Below, piece after piece: positions 44,238-51,039 of a stretch of 64,000 nucleotides of DNA. The stretch spans positions 2,418,001-2,482,000 of the forward strand of contig NZ_CP108776.1 in assembly GCF_045207785.1 (NCBI RefSeq), written 5' to 3'. Each line of letters starts with the position of its first letter. Position 1 is the stretch's first letter. The notes below the pieces were generated by a model, which saw only the letters and a program-made list of their open reading frames with translations, searched no databases and was not told the origin of the DNA. Origin of the DNA: Embleya sp045207785 (GTDB taxonomy: Bacteria; Actinomycetota; Actinomycetes; Streptomycetales; Streptomycetaceae). Made by a program: the position numbers and the translations under genes.

Positions 44238-44444
44238 ATGCAGGGCACCGTGTACAGCTTCGAGACCGAATCGCGGGAGGGCGTCGTGCTGCTCGACGAC
44301 GGCTCCCCCGTGTCCTTCGACGCCGCGGCGTTCGACGCCGGCGGGATGAGATTTCTGCGTCCCGGTCAGCGGGTTCGGATGAATGTGGAGGGCGATCGGG
44401 TAACCCTGGTGACGCTGTACACGCTGGCCGATCCGATGCGCTGA
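44238..44444 (+). CDS. Cold-shock-like small protein
   Basis: A 68-aa protein: MQGTVYSFETESREGVVLLDDGSPVSFDAAAFDAGGMRFLRPGQRVRMNVEGD... It resembles the cold-shock OB fold (GTV-F, G-V-LDDG, RPGQRV), but RNP1/RNP2 aromatic motifs are weak, so nucleic-acid binding is uncertain. It lies 35 nt after cofC on the same strand and may be co-transcribed. Streptomycete genomes, from memory, carry it next to hupS. Confidence 0.82.
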   Translation: MQGTVYSFETESREGVVLLDDGSPVSFDAAAFDAGGMRFLRPGQRVRMNVEGDRVTLVTLYTLADPMR

Positions 44445-44449
44445 CACAC

Positions 44450-44494
44450 GGCGACGGGCCGGGTCTCCCGACTGGGGAGTCCCGGCCCGTCGCC
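44450..44494. terminator. Bidirectional terminator between cold-shock-like gene and hupS
   Basis: A 14-bp outer stem (44450-44463 with 44481-44494) plus an inner CTCCC/GGGAG extension, 5 nt after the plus-strand stop and 35 nt before the hupS stop. Confidence 0.8.
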
Positions 44495-44528
44495 GTCGGC
44501 GCACACCGCGTGAGCGGAGACCGCCGCG

Positions 44529-45338
44529 TCAGGCCTTCTTGGCCGCACGCTTTCCGGCGGCCTTCTTGGCCGCCGGCGCCTTGGCGGCAGGAGCCTTGGC
44601 GGCGGCGGGCTTGGCCGCGGCCGGCTTGGCGGTGGTGGCCTTGACGGTCGCCTTGGCGGCCTTGGTCGCGGGCGCCTTCGCCGCGGCCGTGGTCTTGACG
44701 GCCTTGGTGGTGGTCGTCTTGGTCGCCGAGGTCGCGGCCTTCGCCGTGACCTTCTTCGCCGTCACGGGCTTGGCGGCCGCCTTGCCGGCGGGGGCCTTGG
44801 TCGCCTTCTTGGCGGCCGGCTTGCTCGTGGCGGTCGACTTGGCAGCCGTCGGCTTGGCGGCCGCCGCGGTCTTGCGGGTGGTCGCAGCCGGGGTCTTGGT
44901 CGCGGCGGCGCGAGTGGTCGCCGGCTTCGCCGTCGCCTTCTTCGCCGTCGTGGCCTTGCGGGTGGTCGCCTTCGCGGCGGGCGCCGTGGCGTCCGTCGCG
45001 ATCACGCGCGGAGTGGGGCTGCTCTTGGCGGCCGCGCTCTTCACGTTGGGCTTCGGGAGCTTCTTCGTCCCGCTCGTGTAGTCCTTGAAGCCCTGGCCCG
45101 CGCGGAAGCGCGGCACCGAGGTCTTCTTCACGCGCACCCGCTCACCGGTCTGCGGGTTACGAGCGTATCGAGCCGGACGGTCCACCTTCTCGAACGAGCC
45201 GAAGCCCGTGATGGACACCCGGTCTCCTCCCGTGACCGCACGAACGATGGTGTCGAGGACGGCATCGACTGCCTCTGCGGCGGCCTTGCGGCCACCCAGT
45301 CGGTCAGCGACCGCCTCGACGAGCTGCGCCTTGTTCAC
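44529..45338 (-). CDS. hupS: HU-family DNA-binding protein with histone H1-like lysine-rich tail (HupS)
   Basis: A 269-aa nucleoid protein. Residues 1-90 are a typical HU domain: VNKAQLVEAVADRLGGRKAAAEAVDAVLDTIVRAV, GFGSFEKVDRPARYARNPQTGE, FRAGQGFKDYTSG. The C-terminal 170 residues consist of Ala/Lys/Thr/Pro repeats (AAKP, AAKK, TKAA), like eukaryotic H1 tails; the HupS type of Streptomyces, linked to spore nucleoid compaction. The tail is longer than in S. coelicolor from memory and repeat-prone. The start is GTG 45338 with GGGGAAG upstream. Confidence 0.95.
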   Translation of the reverse strand: MNKAQLVEAVADRLGGRKAAAEAVDAVLDTIVRAVTGGDRVSITGFGSFEKVDRPARYARNPQTGERVRVKKTSVPRFRAGQGFKDYTSGTKKLPKPNVKSAAAKSSPTPRVIATDATAPAAKATTRKATTAKKATAKPATTRAAATKTPAATTRKTAAAAKPTAAKSTATSKPAAKKATKAPAGKAAAKPVTAKKVTAKAATSATKTTTTKAVKTTAAAKAPATKAAKATVKATTAKPAAAKPAAAKAPAAKAPAAKKAAGKRAAKKA

Positions 45339-45454
45339 GTCTTCCCCTTCGGAAACCGATGCCGGGACAGTTCAGCCGGCATTGGGCACGCTAAGCATCC
45401 AAAAGTACCGAAGCAATTACCGAACGGGCGAATCACCCTTGTGTCGCAACGGAT

Positions 45455-45694
45455 TCAGGCTTCGGCAGCTTCCCGCGAACTCGCGGGCTCCGCGTCCAAC
45501 TCGTTCATGAGCTTGGTCAGACGCCGGGAGGCGTCCGCCAAATCATGCTTTGCCGCGTCGGTGATGACCAACAAGCGGCGGATTAGCGCCACTTTAGCCT
45601 CGTTCGGTAGTTGGAGCCTACGCACCCGGGCGTGGGCAACCTTCAACCGGGTGGCCAGTTCGGCGAAGAGTTCTACTTCTTCGAACTCGTTCAC
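45455..45694 (-). CDS. Small conserved protein of unknown function (NEFEEVELFAELATRL)
   Basis: About 79 aa from GTG 45694 (AAGG 7 nt upstream); ATG 45736 would add an N-terminal MSCHNCGVEHQGRH segment with two cysteines, and the choice is open. The protein is helical: FEEVELFAELATRLKVAHARVRRLQLPNEAKVALIRRLLVITDAAKHDLADASRRLTKLMNELD. No known domain is recognised. It lies between hupS and leuD, on the same strand as both but with its own gaps; function unknown. Confidence 0.72.
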   Translation of the reverse strand: MNEFEEVELFAELATRLKVAHARVRRLQLPNEAKVALIRRLLVITDAAKHDLADASRRLTKLMNELDAEPASSREAAEA

Positions 45695-45786
45695 GTGTCG
45701 GCCTTGGTGCTCCACACCGCAATTGTGACAGCTCATCCGCCTATGGGCACAACGGGGCGGCCATTGGAGCGAACAACGAACACGAA

Positions 45787-45816
45787 AACGGCGGGACGCT
45801 GACGCGTCCCGCCGTT
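45787..45816 (-). terminator. Intrinsic terminator of leuCD
   Basis: A 13-bp perfect stem AACGGCGGGACGC (45787-45799 with 45804-45816), loop TGAC, followed on the minus strand by TTTTCGTG. It lies about 40 nt after the leuD stop. Confidence 0.85.
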
Positions 45817-45857
45817 CGATCCTCGCGAATTTGCCTACTCCGCAAGGGAGTTCGTGA

Positions 45858-46454
45858 TCAGCCCACCGGCTGGGTGCGCGGCAGCCAACTCGGCCGCCCC
45901 GCCTCGAACGTGGTGATGTCCTCCTCGTGACGCAAGGTCAGACCGATGTCGTCCAGCCCTTCGAGCAGCCGCCACCGCGTGTAGTCGTCGATCTCGAAGT
46001 CGGCGACGAGGTCGCCCGCGCGGACCTGACGATCCACCAGATCCACGGTGATCGCGGCCTTCGGGTCGGCTTCGGTCAGCGCCCACAGGTGTTCGACCTG
46101 TTCCTGCGGCAGCACGACGGTCAACAGACCGCCCTTTTGCGAGTTGCCGCGGAAGATGTCCGCGAAGCGCGCGGAAATGACGGCCTTGAACCCGTAGTTC
46201 TGCAGGGCCCACACCGCGTGCTCACGCGAGGACCCGGTGCCGAAGTCGGGGCCGGCCACCAGGACCGTGGCGCCGGCCCGCTCGGGCCGGTTCAGCACGA
46301 ACTCCGGGTTCTTGCGCCAGGCTTCGAACAGCCCGTCCTCGAAACCGTCGCGCGTGACCTTCTTGAGCCAGTGCGCGGGGATGATCTGGTCGGTGTCCAC
46401 GTTGCTCTCGCGCAGCGGGACGGCCGTTCCGGTGTGGGTGGTGAAGGCTTCCAT
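45858..46454 (-). CDS. leuD: 3-isopropylmalate dehydratase small subunit
   Basis: A 198-aa swivelling-domain subunit of isopropylmalate isomerase (leucine synthesis). Motifs: TGTAVPLRESNVDTDQIIPAHWLK, GPDFGTGSSREHAVWAL, ISARFADIFRGNSQKGGLL. It lies 3 nt after leuC and forms the LeuCD enzyme. Complete length and normal C-terminus. Confidence 0.97.
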   Translation of the reverse strand: MEAFTTHTGTAVPLRESNVDTDQIIPAHWLKKVTRDGFEDGLFEAWRKNPEFVLNRPERAGATVLVAGPDFGTGSSREHAVWALQNYGFKAVISARFADIFRGNSQKGGLLTVVLPQEQVEHLWALTEADPKAAITVDLVDRQVRAGDLVADFEIDDYTRWRLLEGLDDIGLTLRHEEDITTFEAGRPSWLPRTQPVG

Positions 46455-46457
46455 CGC

Positions 46458-47870
46458 TCAGACTCCTGCGGTGCTCAGGTCGGCGGGTGCGGCCAGGTGG
46501 CCAAGCACGGCGGTCGCGGCCGCGACCTGCGGCGAGACCAGGTGGGTACGGCCGCCCTTGCCCTGCCGTCCCTCGAAGTTGCGGTTGGACGTCGACGCGC
46601 TGCGCTCGCCGGGCGCGAGCTGGTCGGGGTTCATGCCCAGACACATCGAGCAACCCGCGTAGCGCCATTCGGCACCGAACTCGGTGAACACCTTGTCCAG
46701 GCCCTCGGAAACGGCCTGCAGCGAGACCCGCACGGAGCCCGGCACGACGAGCATCCGCACGCCGTCGGCGACCTTGCGGCCCTTGATGATCCCGGCGACC
46801 TCGCGCAGGTCCTCGATCCGGCCGTTGGTGCACGAACCGACGAAGACCGTGTCCACCGCGATGTCGCGCAGCTTCTGGCCGGCCGTCAGCCCCATGTACT
46901 TGATGGCCTTCTCGGCCGCCGCGCGCTCGACCGGGTCCGCGATCGCGACCGGGTCCGGCACGGAGTCGCCCAGCGGCGCGCCCTGACCGGGGTTGGTGCC
47001 CCAGGTCACGAACGGCGAGAGTTCGGAGGCGTCGATGACGACCTCCTTGTCGAACACCGCGTCCGCCTCGGTCGCCAGGCTCTTCCAGTAGGCGACGGCC
47101 GTGTCCCAGTCCTCGCCCTGCGGCGCGTGCGGACGGCCGTGGAGGTACTCGAACGTGGTCTCGTCGGGCGCGATCATGCCCGCGCGGGCGCCGGCCTCGA
47201 TCGACATGTTACAGACCGTCATCCGGCCCTCCATCGAGAGGGTCCGGATCGCCTGTCCGCGATACTCGATGACGTAGCCCTGGCCACCGCCGGTGCCGAT
47301 CCGCGCGATCACGGCGAGGATCAGGTCCTTGGCGCCGACGCCCTCGGGCAGTTCGCCCTCGACGGTCACGGCCATCGTCTTGAACGGCGCCATCGGCAGG
47401 GTCTGGGTCGCCAGCACGTGCTCGACCTGGCTCGTGCCGATACCGAACGCCAGCGCGCCGAAGGCGCCGTGGGTGGCGGTGTGGCTGTCGCCGCACACCA
47501 CGGTCATGCCCGGCTGGGTCAGACCCAGCTGCGGGCCGACCACGTGCACGATGCCCTGCTCGACGTCACCCAGCGAGTGGATGCGGACACCGAACTCGGC
47601 GGCGTTCTTGCGGAGCGTCTCGATCTGGGCGCGCGAGACCGGGTCCGCGATGGGCTTGTCGACGTCGAGCGTCGGCGTGTTGTGGTCCTCCGTCGCGATC
47701 GTCAGATCCGTACGACGGACGGGACGACCGGCCTGGCGCAGACCGTCGAACGCCTGCGGACTGGTCACCTCGTGCAGCAGGTGCAGGTCGATGTAGAGCA
47801 GGTCCGGCTCGCCCTCCGCGCGACGCACCACATGTGCGTCCCAGACCTTCTCCGCGAGTGTCCGTCCCAT
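46458..47870 (-). CDS. leuC: 3-isopropylmalate dehydratase large subunit
   Basis: A 470-aa aconitase-family subunit carrying a [4Fe-4S] cluster. GRTLAEKVWDAHVV start; CGDSHTATHGAFGALAFGIGTSQVEHVLATQ; and cluster ligands in VGSCTNGR and CSMCLGMN. ATG 47870 has GGAGGG 8 nt upstream; the longer frame is rejected. It is divergent from ndgR, whose product in streptomycetes regulates leuCD. Confidence 0.97.
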   Translation of the reverse strand: MGRTLAEKVWDAHVVRRAEGEPDLLYIDLHLLHEVTSPQAFDGLRQAGRPVRRTDLTIATEDHNTPTLDVDKPIADPVSRAQIETLRKNAAEFGVRIHSLGDVEQGIVHVVGPQLGLTQPGMTVVCGDSHTATHGAFGALAFGIGTSQVEHVLATQTLPMAPFKTMAVTVEGELPEGVGAKDLILAVIARIGTGGGQGYVIEYRGQAIRTLSMEGRMTVCNMSIEAGARAGMIAPDETTFEYLHGRPHAPQGEDWDTAVAYWKSLATEADAVFDKEVVIDASELSPFVTWGTNPGQGAPLGDSVPDPVAIADPVERAAAEKAIKYMGLTAGQKLRDIAVDTVFVGSCTNGRIEDLREVAGIIKGRKVADGVRMLVVPGSVRVSLQAVSEGLDKVFTEFGAEWRYAGCSMCLGMNPDQLAPGERSASTSNRNFEGRQGKGGRTHLVSPQVAAATAVLGHLAAPADLSTAGV

Positions 47871-48059
47871 CGCTGTCCCTCCGGCCGGCGTCATTGCCGG
47901 CTATGTGTCCTCGGTCGCGGTCGGATGCGGCTGATTCCGCATCCGCAGTCGACGCCCTGACGCGTTCTCCCTGCATCCCGACGGGTAGCGGCTGTTCTCC
48001 GGTCATCGGGTTCGGCGCGTTGCGCCACTGTGCCGGCACCAGCCTCGGCCGCGGACTTG

Positions 48060-48078
48060 CGTCTCGTAATCCGAGACG
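48060..48078. promoter_or_regulatory. Palindrome in the leuC-ndgR divergent promoter
   Basis: CGTCTCG-TAATC-CGAGACG, 7-bp perfect arms, ends 13 nt before the ndgR ATG. In streptomycetes NdgR binds the ndgR-leuC intergenic region; this is the best inverted repeat in it and a candidate operator, unproven. Confidence 0.5.
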
Positions 48079-48091
48079 GCAATATCAAGGC

Positions 48092-48817
48092 ATGGACAAC
48101 TCTAGCGGAGTCGGCGTACTCGACAAGGCCGCTGTCGTGCTGGCCGCGCTCGAAGCCGGTCCCGCCACGCTCGCGGGACTCGTCGCCATAACCGGTCTTG
48201 CCCGGCCCACGGCGCATCGACTCGCGGTCGCCTTGGAACACCACCGCCTCGTCGCGCGCGACATGCAGGGCCGCTTCGTGCTCGGCCCGCGCCTGGCCGA
48301 GCTGGCCGCGGCCGCGGGCGAGGACCGCCTGCTCGCCGCCGCCCATCCCGTGCTCGCGCTCATGCGCGACATCACGGGCGAGAGCGCGCAGCTGTATCGG
48401 CGCCAGGGCGACATGCGCGTATGCGTGGCGGCGGCCGAGCGGCTCTCCGGGCTGCGCGACACCGTCCCCGTGGGCAGCACGCTGCCGATGAAGGCCGGCT
48501 CGGCCGCACAGTGCCTGCTCGCGTGGGAGGAGCCCGAGCGCCTGCACCGCGGCCTCCAGGGCGCGCGGTTCACCGCGACCACCCTGTCCGGCGTGCGGCG
48601 CCGCGGCTGGGCGCAGAGCATCGGCGAGCGCGAGCCGGGCGTCGCGTCCGTCTCCGCGGCCGTCCGCGGCCCCAGCAACCGCGTGGTGGCCGCCGTGTCC
48701 GTCTCCGGCCCGATCGAGCGGCTGACCCGGCATCCCGGCCGACTGCACGCGCAGGCCGTCATGGAGGCCGCCGCCAAGCTGTCCGACGCGCTGCGCCGGG
48801 CGCAGGTGGAGGTCTGA
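48092..48817 (+). CDS. ndgR: IclR-family regulator NdgR (amino acid metabolism)
   Basis: A 241-aa IclR-type regulator starting MDNSSGVGVLDKAAVVLAALEAGPATLAGLVAITGLARPTAHRLAVALEHHRLVARD, the near-invariant NdgR/AreB N-terminus with its winged helix (about 10-65), followed by the effector-binding domain. NdgR proteins control leucine, methionine and other amino acid genes and antibiotic production. ATG 48092 has only AAGG directly before it; a weak or leaderless start is possible. Position divergent from leuCD is the standard one. Confidence 0.95.
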   Translation: MDNSSGVGVLDKAAVVLAALEAGPATLAGLVAITGLARPTAHRLAVALEHHRLVARDMQGRFVLGPRLAELAAAAGEDRLLAAAHPVLALMRDITGESAQLYRRQGDMRVCVAAAERLSGLRDTVPVGSTLPMKAGSAAQCLLAWEEPERLHRGLQGARFTATTLSGVRRRGWAQSIGEREPGVASVSAAVRGPSNRVVAAVSVSGPIERLTRHPGRLHAQAVMEAAAKLSDALRRAQVEV

Positions 48818-48826
48818 AACGCGAAC

Positions 48827-48854
48827 TCCCCGGGCGCCGACCGGCGTCCGGGGA
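48827..48854 (+). terminator. Terminator of ndgR
   Basis: A 12-bp stem with one G-T pair (48827-48838 with 48843-48854), loop GACC, 10 nt after the stop. Confidence 0.75.
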
Positions 48855-48910
48855 ACGGCACACCCCCGGTGCCACGCCCGGCGCCGCCGAGGCGCCGCGA
48901 CAAAAACAAG

Positions 48911-48938
48911 AAGACCCCTCGCTGTTGCGAGAGGTCTT
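48911..48938 (-). terminator. Intrinsic terminator of the tRNA array
   Basis: AAGACC-C-CTCGC-TGTT-GCGAG-A-GGTCTT stem (one mismatch) followed on the minus strand by TTGTTTTTG; it lies 9 nt downstream of the last tRNA. The same stem sequence is used in the cimA attenuator. Confidence 0.85.
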
Positions 48939-48946
48939 CTTCGAGG

Positions 48947-49019
48947 TAGCCCCGACGGGATTCGAACCCGCGCTACCGCCTTGAGAGGGCGGCGTGCTAG
49001 GCCACTACACAACGGGGCC
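48947..49019 (-). tRNA. tRNA-Glu (CTC), copy 1
   Basis: 73 nt. The minus strand folds as a full cloverleaf with acceptor GGCCCCG/CGGGGCT, anticodon arm CCGCC-CTCTCAA-GGCGG giving anticodon CTC, and T-arm GGGTTCGAATCCC. CCA is not encoded. Copy 2 differs at one position in the anticodon stem. Confidence 0.97.
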
Positions 49020-49063
49020 TCGTACTGCTTGGTGCTGCACTCTGCTGTGAGAGGACGATCTGG

Positions 49064-49136
49064 TAGCCCCGACGGGATTCGAACCCGCGCTACCGCCTTG
49101 AGAGGGCGACGTGCTAGGCCACTACACAACGGGGCC
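49064..49136 (-). tRNA. tRNA-Glu (CTC), copy 2
   Basis: 73 nt, identical to copy 1 except that the first base of the anticodon stem is T instead of C, turning a C-G pair into a T-G wobble. Anticodon CTC, T-loop TTCGAAT. Transcribed with its neighbours on the minus strand. Confidence 0.97.
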
Positions 49137-49187
49137 AGATCTTCCATCATCATCTTCTTCCAGCGGCATCGTCCGAAAACGATGCAG

Positions 49188-49259
49188 CTGGGGTACCAGG
49201 ACTCGAACCTAGACTAACGGAACCAGAAACCGTCGGGCTGCCAATTACCCCATACCCCA
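49188..49259 (-). tRNA. tRNA-Gln (CTG)
   Basis: 72 nt. Acceptor TGGGGTA/TACCCCA with discriminator G, anticodon loop TTCTGGT giving CTG, T-arm AGGTTCGAGTCCT. It is the first tRNA of the Gln-Glu-Glu array on the minus strand. In S. coelicolor gltX is close by; here it is not. Confidence 0.97.
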
Positions 49260-49478
49260 ATGCTCGGTCCTTCGCCGTCACCCGGGGGCTTTTGCGAGGA
49301 CTTCGCTCCGCGCTGCTCCCTTGCGGGGCGGCACGAGAAGAACTTTACCCGATGAGGCGCGCGTGACCAAAACGGGTTACCGGACCCCCGTTCGAACCAC
49401 CACAAGTCCGGGTGACCCGCCCGTCATCGGCGAACCGGCGCGGCCTCCACGGCAGTCGCGCGGCGCGGCCGCGGCACG

Positions 49479-50279
49479 TCACCCGCGCTTGACCACCGTG
49501 TTGGAGAGGGTGCCGATGCCACCCACCGTGACCGAGACCCGGTCGCCCACGTGGATCGGGCCGACGCCCGCCGGCGTCCCGGTCAGGATCACGTCGCCGG
49601 GCAGCAGCGTCATCGCCTGCGTGACGTGCACGACCAGCTCGGCGACGGTGCGGATCATCTGTCCGGTGCTGCCGGCCTGGCGCACCTCGCCGTTGACGGT
49701 GCACGCGACGGTGAGGCCCTCCCCGTCGGACACCTGGGACAGCGAGATGTCGGTCTCGACCCAGGGGCCGAGCGGACAGAAGGTGTCCATGCCCTTGGCC
49801 CGGCCCCACTGGCCCTCGGCGCGCTGCAGGTCGCGCGCGGTCACGTCGTTGGCGCAGGTGAAGCCGAAGACCACCTCGGCGACCCGCTCGGCCGGCACGT
49901 CACGGCACATCCGACCGATCACCACGGCGAGTTCCGCCTCGTGGTGCACGTCGTCGGAGATCTGCGGATAGGCGATCTTGTCTCCGTGGCCGATCACGGA
50001 CGTGGACGGCTTGAGGAACGTGATCGGCACGTCGGGCACGCCGGAGCCCATCTCGGCGGCGTGCGCGGCGTAGTTCTTGCCGATCGCGACGATCTTGCTC
50101 GGCAGCACCGGTGCCAGCAGCCGGACCGCGGACAGCGGGTACTGCTCGCCGGTGGGACGCAACTCGCCGAAGGGATGCCCCGCGATGGCGTGCACCACGA
50201 GCGACTCGGGTTGGTCGGCGTCGCCGGTCACCACCCCGAAGGACACGGAGTCGTCAGTGGAAAACCTGGCGATGCGCAA
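49479..50279 (-). CDS. Fumarylacetoacetate hydrolase (FAH) family protein
   Basis: A 266-aa metal-dependent hydrolase/decarboxylase-fold protein. Core motifs: KIVAIGKNYAAHAAEMG, FLKPSTSVIG, HHEAELAVVIGR (Mg ligands), GFTCANDVTARDLQ, KGMDTFCPLGPWV and LLPGDVILTGTPAGVG. The substrate is probably a small acylpyruvate or oxaloacetate-like acid; not predictable. The start is TTG 50279 (LRIARFS). In other streptomycetes it lies upstream of gltX. Confidence 0.92.
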   Translation of the reverse strand: MRIARFSTDDSVSFGVVTGDADQPESLVVHAIAGHPFGELRPTGEQYPLSAVRLLAPVLPSKIVAIGKNYAAHAAEMGSGVPDVPITFLKPSTSVIGHGDKIAYPQISDDVHHEAELAVVIGRMCRDVPAERVAEVVFGFTCANDVTARDLQRAEGQWGRAKGMDTFCPLGPWVETDISLSQVSDGEGLTVACTVNGEVRQAGSTGQMIRTVAELVVHVTQAMTLLPGDVILTGTPAGVGPIHVGDRVSVTVGGIGTLSNTVVKRG

Positions 50280-50375
50280 GATGGGTCACCCTTGCCGGAG
50301 AGTCGCGAACGAGACGTCCCCAGGCTACGCGGGCGACCCACGCCTCGGCGTGCGGTCACGTGCGATGCGGTGGGT

Positions 50376-50543
50376 TCAGGAGGGGACGTCCATCAGGTTC
50401 GTGCGCCGCGGGTTCGCGGTCCGGACCTCCGCGATCGGCTGTTCGCCGTCGGCCTCCGCGCCGCGCTGACGGGGCAGGACCACGTCGACCTGCGTGCGCC
50501 TGGGGTTGGCCGTGCTCGGGCGGTGCGTGCTGATGTTGTCCAC
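50376..50543 (-). CDS. Small 55-aa protein with two TANPRRT repeats, unknown function
   Basis: GTG 50543 begins VDNISTHRPSTANPRRTQVD; the protein ends EVRTANPRRTNLMDVPS. Nearly every codon in this stretch ends in G or C, whereas the frame upstream of 50543 does not, so the coding part starts here. The motif TANPRRT appears twice, each followed by a V-D/M-D segment. No signal peptide, membrane segment, cysteine or known domain. It is divergent from cvnA. The ribosome binding site is weak and translation may be leaderless. It could be a peptide ligand or a small regulator; nothing shows which. Confidence 0.65.
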   Translation of the reverse strand: MDNISTHRPSTANPRRTQVDVVLPRQRGAEADGEQPIAEVRTANPRRTNLMDVPS

Positions 50544-50732
50544 TGTTCTCGGTTCTCGCTCGTCTCGTATGCCAACTGCGTGCAGGGTGCAGGCTTGTAC
50601 AGCAAGGTTACCCGTGGTTACGTCGGGGGTGGTCACGGGTCACATCGCCGTCACGTCACGGACTGCACATCACGGTTTACACCAGGTGTTCGAACCGGGA
50701 TGCCAATATGTGATTTTCACCTCCCCGGAACC

Positions 50733-50749
50733 TCGACAAACGTGTGGCA
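50733..50749. promoter_or_regulatory. 17-nt element upstream of cvnA (shared with the 56799 gene)
   Basis: TCGACAAACGTGTGGCA. A copy differing at two positions, TCGACAAATGTGTGACA, lies at 56649-56665 before the orphan CvnA-tail gene. It is about 290 nt upstream of cvnA in the otherwise gene-free region 50544-51039, which is AT-richer than its surroundings. It may be a promoter or regulator site. Confidence 0.5.
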
Positions 50750-51039
50750 TTTTGCCCATGATCGCCCGTTTATACCGGGTCCTTCCCCTGCAAAACGCCT
50801 TATCGGCCAAGACTTGGGCGTATCGCTATTTGTCCGGACCCCGCTATCTTGTTGCGGCCCCGTGGCTGTGCTGAAATGCCTGCGACCACGGGGGTGGTTC
50901 CCAACAAGCGGAGTTCCTTCGCCTCGCCGCCCGAACGCGGCCGAGGCGCCCTGGGAAGAACGCGAATCCAGGGATTTACGCACACGAGCCTCGCCTTACC
51001 GGCGGGTCTAACGACTGGTCACAAGAGGTTGCGACGCTA

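Noticed and set aside
44539..45081. Hydrophobic plus-strand ORF in the hupS region (membrane protein-like)
   Set aside because: It is the antisense of the Lys/Ala-rich HupS tail, which reads as Leu/Phe/Ala/Val on the other strand.
50544..50636. N-terminal extension of the TANPRRT ORF up to 50636
   Set aside because: Third codon positions lose their GC bias upstream of GTG 50543, so that part is probably noncoding.
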